Positions 56,262-64,000 of a DNA stretch of 64,000 nucleotides are shown piece by piece. The stretch is from assembly GCF_964019925.1 (NCBI RefSeq), contig NZ_OZ026470.1, positions 558,001 to 622,000 of the forward strand, written 5' to 3'. A program made the position numbers and the translations under genes. The notes below the pieces were generated by a model. The model did no database searches. It worked only from the letters and a program-made list of their open reading frames with translations, and was not told the DNA's origin. Numbering within the stretch: position 1 is the first letter of the stretch; every line of letters begins with the position of its first letter. The stretch comes from Spiroplasma endosymbiont of Cantharis nigra (GTDB lineage Bacteria > Bacillota_I > Bacilli_A > Mycoplasmatales > Mycoplasmataceae).

Positions 56262-57165
56262 ATTATATTTATAAAATCATAGAAGAATTTAAATACAAAT
56301 ATCGTATTTCGGATTTATGTAAGCTTTTAAAAATTACTAGATCAAGTTACTATAGGTGAGTTAGCAATGGTAAAAAAGGATTATATTATAAAAATAGACA
56401 TTAATATTGCAAAAAAAATAAAGTTTCACTTTTTTTAAATATAAAGGTATTTATGGTAGTCCAAGAATAACAATATGTTTAAAAAATAAGGGAATAAAGA
56501 TTAGTCAAAATAAAGTAGCAAGAATAATGAGAATATATAAGATGTATTCAGTAATTAGAGTTAAAAAGATGATTAGAAAACCTAAGGAAAAGAAAAGTAT
56601 TACTCATGGACCCAATATTGTTAATAGAAAATGAGAAATTTATGAGAAGAATGAATGCTGAGTGACTGACATTACTTATTTACCATTAAATAATAAATTT
56701 GCTTATCTTAGTATTTTAAAGGATGTTAAGACAGGATTTATAGTTGGTTATAAATTGTCTAAAATAAATGATATAAAAATTTATAGAGATACTCTTATTA
56801 ATTCAACAAAATATAGAAATGACATAAGTAAATCGCTTATAATTCACTCTGATAATGGTTCTCAATATACATCATTTTTTGCAAAAAACTATTCAAAAAA
56901 GAATAATATAATTATTTCTTTATCAAGACCTGGAAATTCAATAGATAATGCAATGTGTGAAACATTTTTTTCTTCATTAAAAGAGGAATGAAAAAAAGAG
57001 TTAAAAGTAAACTCTTTTGAAAAATTGGAAAGCTCTATTAGTAAATATATTCACTTCTATAATTATGAAAGAATACGAGTTAAAACTTCTAACCCTCCAT
57101 CTTATGAATACTTTAATAATTGAAACAAAATAAAAGTAATTGCATTAAATGCAATTACTTTATAA
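56259..57165 (+). pseudogene. IS3-family transposase OrfB, frameshifted
   Basis: The -1 frame starts KINYIYKIIEEFKYKYRISD and SSYYRW (typical OrfB start), but the frame is lost near 56400 and again near 56435, just before YKGIYGSPRIT. From there it is intact: CWVTDITYLPL, IIHSDNGSQYTSF, and NAMCETFFSSLKEEW supply the D-D-E residues, with the end at 57163-57165 inside a terminator hairpin. With two indels the element cannot make a full transposase, unless these are sequencing errors. Confidence 0.8.
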
Positions 57166-57290
57166 AAAAACATTTTGTATACTTGACAAAGTATATTCAT
57201 GTGGTAAATTTAGCACCATTTTTATTATATATCAATATAGTAAAAATAATAGTTTAAGCCTACTTTGTATTTTGTTATTAGTATAAAACA

Positions 57291-57318
57291 TTAAAAGCAC
57301 TTCTAGAAGTGCTTTTAA
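57291..57318 (-). terminator. Terminator of relA
   Basis: Perfect palindrome TTAAAAGCACTTCT / AGAAGTGCTTTTAA, about 65 bases after the relA stop. It is symmetric and may act both ways. Confidence 0.85.
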
Positions 57319-57384
57319 TTAATATTTCTTAATAATGTTAATTTTTATTTAAACTTTTATAAGACATTTTACAATAAAATATAA

Positions 57385-59706
57385 TTATGCCATTGGATTT
57401 TCTGATGAAGTTGCTCTTGTAACTCCAATCACTCCAGGTATTTCTGAAAGTGATTTTAATATCACATTTAACTGATCAGCATTATTGACACTTATAATCA
57501 TACTTCCCTTACCTGAATAATCTTCTTCTTGAGAAATAACTTTAACCTCATTTAGATTTACTCTTTGAGCATTAAAAACGTTAATTATATCCAATAAGAT
57601 TCCTGGTCGATCATAGGTTGTCATTCTTATTTTAGCATTATAGTTTCTATCTTCAGTTTTTGCTTCAATTCACTCTGTTTCTAATAAGTTTTTTACTCTT
57701 TTAATATTGGTAATATTTAAACAATCACTGCGATGAACTTGAATTCCTTTTGTTTTTGACATAAAACTAGTAACTGGTTCAACAGGAACTGGATAACAAC
57801 ATTGTGCAAGAGTACAATTAACTTTTTCAATTCCATTAATTCTTAAGTCATCTCTTCCCTTAGCTGACTTATATTTTCTAGTTTTCATATCATTGATTAC
57901 TTCAATATCTTTTAGTTCTTGTTTTGATACATATACAATTTCAACTGCTTCTGGAATAGTAAAGTCACCATTACCAACTGATAATAAAAACTCATCAATA
58001 TTTTTATAATCTAAAACATTTAATTTTTTTTGAATTTCATCAATTGATTTTACTTGTCATTTTAAGTTGTGAGCAATTATATATCTATCAACTTCACGTT
58101 TAACATTTCTAATAATTTTTTGATTCGTAATTTGTTCTTTTGCTTGTTCTTTTACTTTTTCAGTATTTAAATAATCTTCAATAGCTCTTCGCGCTGTTGA
58201 AGTACGTACAAAACGCAATCATTTTTCATGAGGATTTGTTTCTTTTGAAGTTTGTATTTCAACCATTTCTCCTGAGTTTAATGTTGAGTTATAAGGTGAA
58301 AATACCCCATTAATTTTAGCTCCAATAGTTTTATTCCCAACTTCAGTATGAATTTTATATGCAAAATCCAAAACAGTTGATCCAAATGGTAAATTAACAA
58401 CATTTCCATCAGGAGTTAAAATATAAATCATTGGTGCTAAATAATCTGATTTAAAAGCTTCTTCAACTACTTCTCCACTTAAATCAATTTTTTGTGATTC
58501 TTCATCGTAATCTAACTCTGCAGCTTCTGATGCTAATTTTTCTAAGTCCATTAATCTTGTAAACATATCTACTTTTAAATCAATTTCCTTTTGTTTCTCA
58601 GCAATATCAATATTTTTTTCACCCTCTTTATATTTTCAGTGGGCAGCTGCTCCGTTTTCAGCAATATCGTCCATTTCATATGTTCTTATTTGTGCTTCAA
58701 AAATAACTCCATCTTTACTTGCTAATGTTGAATGCAATGATTGATATAAATTGTTTTTTGGTGTTGCAATATAGTCTTTAAATCTTCCTGATAAAGGTGT
58801 AAATAGTTGATGTAATCAACCAAGAATTCTATAACAATCATCTTGTTTTTCAGTAATAATTCTTACAGCCAAAATATCGTGAATATCACTAAATGACTTA
58901 CCAAATTGAGTTAATTTTCTATAAATTGAATAAATTGTTTTTGATCGACCAAAAATTGTAACATTTGAGATACCACCAGCTTTTAATTTTTTATTAACTT
59001 CAGAAATAATTTCAGTAATTATTTCCTTTCTTGTACTTTTGTCTTCTTCTAAAAGACTTTTAACCCTTTTAAATTCTTTTGGGTTTAAATACTCAAATGA
59101 GTAATCTTCTAAAAGATTTTTAGCATTTTTCATACCAATTCTATGAGCAATTGTTGAGTAAATTTCTAATGTTTCTTTAGCAATTACTTTTTGCTTTTCA
59201 GGTTTCATATGTTGAAGAGTTAATAAATTATGCATACGGTCAGCAATTTTTACAATAATAACTCTAATATCTCTAATCATTGATAAGAATAGTTTTCTTA
59301 AATAATTAGCTTTCATTTGCTCACGATTTTCTTTTGTAAAGTAACTTACTTTTGTTACAGCTTCAACAATATCTGCAACTTCAACACCATATAATTCTTC
59401 AATTTCTGAGAAAGTAACAGGGGTATCTTCAATTACATCATGTAAAAGACCAGCAATAATAGTTTTTGGTCCCATTCTTCATTGAGCTAAATAATATGCA
59501 GTTGAAAGTGGATGTATTATGAAAGGATCTCCACTTTTTCTTTTTTGATTTTTATGTTTTTCTTCAGCATAATAGTATGCCCTTTTAACTTCATCAATTA
59601 ATTTTTTATTTTTAATATATTTTTTCATTTCTGAAACAAGAACTTCGACATCACGACATTCAATAAAATTAAATTCTTGTTCACTCATTGAGGCTCTTGA
59701 CTGCAT
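57385..59706 (-). CDS. relA: RelA/SpoT bifunctional (p)ppGpp synthetase/hydrolase
   Basis: A 773-residue RSH protein with the full domain order. The HD hydrolase has AGLLHDVIEDTPVTF and IADRMHNLLTL. The synthetase has FGRSKTIYSIYRKL and DIHDILAVRI, then YIATPKNNLYQSLHS. TGS is at PDGNVVNLPFGSTVLDFAYK. A CC motif region follows (CTLAQCCYPVP), and ACT is at the end (MTTYDRPGILLDIINVF). Hydrolase and synthetase residues both look intact, so it can make and break ppGpp in response to starvation. The ATG at 59706 follows AAGGGGAA; an ATG 7 codons upstream lacks a site. A TATAAT-like box precedes it. Confidence 0.96.
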
Positions 59707-59800
59707 AAAATTCCCCTTGTCTTTCATAATTTATTATTAACTATATTATATATAAATTAAACTAATAATAGTAAGTTGGCTATGATTTTTTTACATTTAA

Positions 59801-59834
59801 AAAAAGACAAAATATTATAATATTTTGTCTTTTT
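59801..59834 (-). terminator. Terminator of secDF-apt
   Basis: Inverted repeat AAAAAGACAAAATAT / ATATTTTGTCTTTTT directly after the apt stop codon, separating apt from relA. Confidence 0.85.
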
Positions 59835-59837
59835 ATA

Positions 59838-60350
59838 CTAATAAGTTACTAAACTTTTTGAATCAAATTCTTTAAATAAATCTGGTTCATGTAAGAATGA
59901 TAAATCAGCTACAAATACTATTCCTCCAACTTTTGCTTTTTCTTGATTAACAAGCTCCACAATCGCTTTCATAGTACCACCAGTTGCTAAGACATCATCT
60001 ACAATAATTACATTATCGTTTTCTTTTAAGTCTCCCACATGCATTTGAATATGACCTTTACCATATTCTAAAACATATTCAACATCTTTTACTTTTCTTG
60101 GTAATTTTCCAGGTTTTCTTACTAAAACAAATCTACAGTTTGCTGCATATGCAACTGCTGATGCAAATAAGAAACCCCTAGCTTCTGGAGCAACAATAAC
60201 AGTTGCTTTTTTTGCTTTGACATACTCAACCATTTTATCAATTACATATTTAAAAGCATCTTTATCATTTAATAACGGAGTAATATCTTTAAAGGTTACT
60301 CCCTCTATTGGGAAATTATGAACATCTAAAATATATTTCTTTATATCCAT
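59838..60350 (-). CDS. apt: Adenine phosphoribosyltransferase
   Basis: A 170-residue enzyme: FPIEGVTFKDITPLLND at the start, VIVAPEARGFLFASAVA, and the PRPP motif VIIVDDVLATGGTM. It converts adenine and PRPP to AMP, the purine salvage step that mollicutes depend on. It begins 13 bases after the end of secDF, so both are probably in one transcript. AGAGGTAAAT lies before the ATG. Confidence 0.97.
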   Translation of the reverse strand: MDIKKYILDVHNFPIEGVTFKDITPLLNDKDAFKYVIDKMVEYVKAKKATVIVAPEARGFLFASAVAYAANCRFVLVRKPGKLPRKVKDVEYVLEYGKGHIQMHVGDLKENDNVIIVDDVLATGGTMKAIVELVNQEKAKVGGIVFVADLSFLHEPDLFKEFDSKSLVTY

Positions 60351-60363
60351 ATTTATTTACCTC

Positions 60364-63300
60364 TTAATCATTTATTCCTTCTATGATTTGTTCTTCTTTT
60401 GAAACATATAAACCATTTATGAAACGTTTTCTTGCTAATTGATTTCTTATTCTTATTTGTTCAAATACTACCCACAATGGTAATGAAATAAACAATACAA
60501 ATACACTTGAAACAAAAATCCCAATTATCATTGAAGCTCCAAATGATCAAATACTTGACATTGATGAAGCTAAGATGATTCCAAGAACTGTATATAAAAC
60601 AATTAATAATAAAGATCTTACTAACCCAAATCTAAATGTTTTTACTAAAACTTCTGATAAATAGTTATTTTGTTTTGCAACTCTATTTATTTTAATTTTA
60701 TTAGCTTTTTTAACTTTTCTAAACTCTATTTTTTTAGCATGCTTAATTTCTTTAAATTCTAATTTTAATTTTTTCTTCTCTTCTTTTGGTAAATTATTAG
60801 TTCTAATATTTAGTCTCATTTCATTTTTAAGATTAAATAACTCATCATTCATTTTTTTCTTAACTGACTTTGTATCATAAATAATTTCAATTTCTTGTTT
60901 AAAGAAGTTTATTAATGATTTTTCATCTTTTGATGCAATTAGAGTTCTTGCTTTACCAAAGATAATGAATAAAGAAATAATTGTAAAGAATATTGAACCT
61001 ACTATTGCAATGATTGCAACATTTCCTAAAGGAATTTGCAATGCTGTAATTGCTGCAACTGCAACTAGTGGTGCCAAAACTATTGATATAATCATTGCTA
61101 TATAATATGTTCATTTAAATCTAATAAGTATATAAATAACTAATGCTGCAATAATTATTAAAATAGAGATTGCTATTTCTTTAATTGATCAGAACATTGT
61201 AGCAGGTTTAATAGATTTTGTTATAAATCCATTGTTTGAAGTTGAATTTATATTTTTATCCACACCTAAATTATTAAACATTTTTTTAATAATTGCTGAT
61301 TGTTTTAAATCTTGTGTAAATACTGTCAATGTTATTCAATTTTGATTTTCTTCAGTTATTGAAGAAGAATCATTAAATATGAATTTATCTCCATAAGAAA
61401 CTGAATAATTTTTACTTTTATATGACTTCTTATCTGATAAATTTTGAGCTAAGTAATTAACATAAAAACTATCATCGAGTACAAAGTTTAAGAATTCACT
61501 AACTGTTTTTGTTTCATCTAATTTAACAGCTTCTTCATTGTATTGATTATTAGATTTAAAACTTTCATGTTTTTCAACTAACTCTTCTTTAAATTCATAG
61601 ATTTCTTTTAACTTTTGTTCATTACCATAACTTGTATCTTCAAAACTCTCTTCTCTTATTTGAGAATAAAGTGTTGAAGTATTATCTCCTCATAAAGTAT
61701 AGTCTGTTCTTCCACCAAATGTATCATCAAAACGTAGACCAAATAAGAAACCAAGACCTAGTGATAATGCAAGTAGAATTACTCCAAATAATGAAACAAA
61801 CTTAGTTCCATTTTTAATATTTCTTTCAACTGTCTTTATTTTTAGTTTTTCATTAGTAGAAGTAATAATTTGTCCTTCTTCTTCAATAATATTTTGAGTA
61901 TTATCATCTCTAACAAATATTAATTCATTTACTTTAAAATTAAGTGACTGAATTTTTTTAGCATCTTTTTCAGGATTTAAACTATTAATTTTTTGTGTTA
62001 TTAAATCAATTTTTTTATTTAGTTTTTCCTTAGCTAATTCTTGCTTCTTATTATTTTTTTCTATATCTTTTAAATTAATTTCACTTAATTTATCGTTTAA
62101 AGATTCAAGATCACTTTCAAGTTTTGTAATTGCTTCTTTGTCAATTTCAGGTTTTGAGTTTAGTTTAATAATTTTATTTTCTATTTTTCTTATTTTATAA
62201 TTAATAAAGAATTTACCTTGAGATGCAAAGTCTGTATTTAAAGCGAATAAATATGATTTATTTGCAATTAATTGAGAATTAATTATTAATTTGAATAGAA
62301 TTACACCTACCAATATTGTAAATAATACTGTAAAGAATGACCCCATTGCTAACATTATTGCCATTGAAATAATTGCATTAGATGAGATTCAGAACATACA
62401 CATTGATGGAATTAACAAAGCAACAACTAAATCTAATGCTATTCCAACATTTTCTTTAATAGAAATATTAAAACTAGTTTTTAATCCCCTTTGTTTTAGA
62501 TAGTAACTCTCCTTCATATTTTCAAATAGAGAAGAGAAGATCTCAATATTTAGCCCAAGTAAAATAAACGAACAAATAATTGTTTCTGGTCCAACTGCCA
62601 GATTGAATCATGATAATGACAATAAAGTCATTCCTATAATTGCTAATGTAATTATCATTGAGAAAAGACCAAGTAGTCTATAAAAGAATCCCATATAAAC
62701 AATTAAACATAAAGCAATAATTAATATAAATACTAATGATGAAATTAACATTACTTGTGTTACTTTTCCATCAATAGTTGCAACAGAGTTAACTGTAAAA
62801 ACAAATCCTTTACCAGAGGCGTTAAATAAAGAAGCACCAATTCTAGCCTTTGCTTCTGAATCAACTTTAGTTATTAAATTGTTTCCATCAATATATCCTT
62901 TAGAAGCTTGCCCTTTTGATTCAGTAACATTTCCATTAAATAAGAAATAATTAGTTACTAAGTTATTAGCAAAAGTTTCATTAAAAAGGATTTGATTTGA
63001 AATAACAAAATTTAAAAGTACTGGATTTATTAAAGAAAATATTTCATTAACTTTATATTTTTCTGTTAATGTATTCGAAGAATCTCATAATTTTACATTC
63101 TTTGAATATCTTCCACCTGTTTCAAAATCTTTTGTTACAGCATTTGAATCATAAACATATTTTGAAGTTTCTGATAAATAGTTAAATGAATCTACAACCT
63201 CTAAGAATGAACTTGCATCTTTTAAAGATTCATTTGAACCATTTCTTCTACTCATCAATGATCCTCTATAAGTTGTACTAATTCCTGAAGATGTCTTTTC

Positions 63301-64000
63301 AGTTCATTGACCATAAAATAGGTCATATAAAACTTCTTTTACTTTTGTAGGAGTACTACTTGCATCATAGAAAGTTCTTAAAGGTTCAACAATAACTTTA
63401 AAGAATTCTTCAATTCTATCTTTTTTCTCACCTTTAATTAAATTGTAATAGTTTCTTATATCATTATAAAAACCATCAGCATCTAAAAGGATAAATAAAG
63501 GTAAAGTTCCTGCTTCACGAGTTTGTCCTTCAGCTCCTTCTTCTGTTTTAAATAATGCTTTAAAATTATCACCATTTAATGAATATGAAATTGCTGGGTT
63601 TTTTGAATTTGATTCATTAATGAAAGTTGAATTTGCTCCAGTAAAATATTCATTAATTCCTTTTCTTTCAAGTTTATTACTTTCATTTGTAATTTGTAAA
63701 TCATTAAATTTACCTTCTGTTGAATCTAATAAAACAATTCCACCATTTTTTTGGATTTGATTTTTAAAAATTGTTTCATTTTGATATGCATCTACTGGAG
63801 ATAAAACTTTTAAAAAGTTTTTACCAGCCTTTTCAATTATTATTTGATTATTTCCCATTGGATTTAAACGTTCATTTAGAGCTTTAGCCCCTTCTGTTGA
63901 ATCACCATTTGGTTGACCATTTATTGATTCTTTTTCATTTAAATTACCAACTGAAACAAGAGCTGAGTAATAACCTTTAAAGTCTGAACCCAACTTAATA
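60364..64000 (-). CDS. secDF: SecDF protein translocase subunit, 5' end missing
   Basis: About 1212 codons are visible, starting beyond the window. Two TM clusters are seen: one at about 62,250-62,800 (SecD part, GPETIICSFILLGLNIEIFS) and one at 60,400-61,180 (SecF part). Before the second lies the short conserved block FGLRFDDTFGGRTDY, matching the D-F-GG start of SecF. Large outside regions with Gly/Ser/Asn-rich content lie between. Long Lys/Glu-rich cytoplasmic insertions are present at about 61,840-62,210 and 60,660-60,900. The protein assists Sec export using the proton gradient. The gene is larger than two typical SecD and SecF proteins together. Confidence 0.88.

Larger units (their letters stand above)
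55845..57199 (+). mobile_element. IS3-family insertion sequence with broken orfB
   Basis: The ends form an imperfect inverted repeat. The left reads TGAATATAATTCTCTAAGTA (55845 on) then TACATAATGTT; the right end, read from the other strand, is TGAATATACTTTGTCAAGTA then TACAAAATGTT. The length is 1355 bp with TG...CA ends. It carries orfA and a frameshifted orfB plus a hairpin (AAAGTAATTGCATT / AATGCAATTACTTT) at the orfB stop. It is a different subgroup from the element at 44404-45708. No target duplication is visible. Confidence 0.85.

Noticed and set aside
44404-57199. Target-site duplications at the two IS elements
   Set aside because: The bases beside the inverted repeats do not match on the two sides for either element.
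655-64000. Many short adjacent ORFs in the same frame
   Set aside because: They are pieces of single genes split at TGA. Read with TGA as Trp they join into full-length proteins.
1-64000. tRNA, rRNA and riboswitch genes
   Set aside because: No GC-richer cloverleaf-like or rRNA-like stretch was seen by eye; a covariance search was not possible.

Overview
The window is very AT-rich DNA of a wall-less mollicute that reads UGA as tryptophan. Almost every gene runs through in-frame TGA codons at positions where tryptophan makes sense, and aspS, hisS, relA, secDF, pepF and the two-gene units only become full length with genetic code 4. Lipoprotein signal peptides of the form MKKLL...SC, a fructose PTS operon, GH18 chitinase lipoproteins and IS3-type elements point to Spiroplasma (Entomoplasmatales); this is inferred from content, not from a database match.

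Accessory part (1 to about 45.7 kb). Nearly all genes are on the minus strand. From left to right: two copies of a small lipoprotein family; a pair of very large secreted or membrane-anchored proteins (655-5536) sharing a degenerate 'Y-DG--F-S-EEL--Y' motif; a decayed secreted-protein gene; a plus-strand SF1 helicase with a C-terminal nuclease domain (6939-9497); two ABC-transporter pairs (10142-12389 and 13739-16565) around a small unknown gene; a 560-residue lipoprotein whose start lies just after a hairpin and a 16-base homopolymer; a secreted protein with an alanine-rich hydrophobic C-terminus; and a SIR2-HerA anti-phage module (21717-24582) between two copies of a ~300-bp direct repeat. 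Next come an intact two-gene lipoprotein unit and a decayed duplicate, three GH18 chitinase lipoprotein genes (two intact, one broken), a C-terminally anchored zinc metallopeptidase, a divergent pair of unknown genes, the peptidase pepF and a complete IS3-family element.

Core part (about 45.7 to 64 kb). An RGG-rich small protein and two membrane proteins are followed by aspS-hisS, the fructose operon fruR-fruK-fruA (regulator, 1-phosphofructokinase, PTS EIIABC), an unknown conserved-looking gene, a second IS3-type element with a broken orfB, then relA, apt and the 3' part of secDF. Long A/T-stem terminators separate most units, and several overlap the stop codon of the gene they end.

How the parts work together: the right side is housekeeping (tRNA charging, fructose uptake and phosphorylation, stringent response, purine salvage, protein export). 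The left side looks like a fast-evolving surface and defence region, with duplicated lipoproteins, chitinases carrying tandem surface repeats, two candidate anti-phage systems, IS elements and many decayed copies. No rRNA, tRNA or CRISPR array was recognised.
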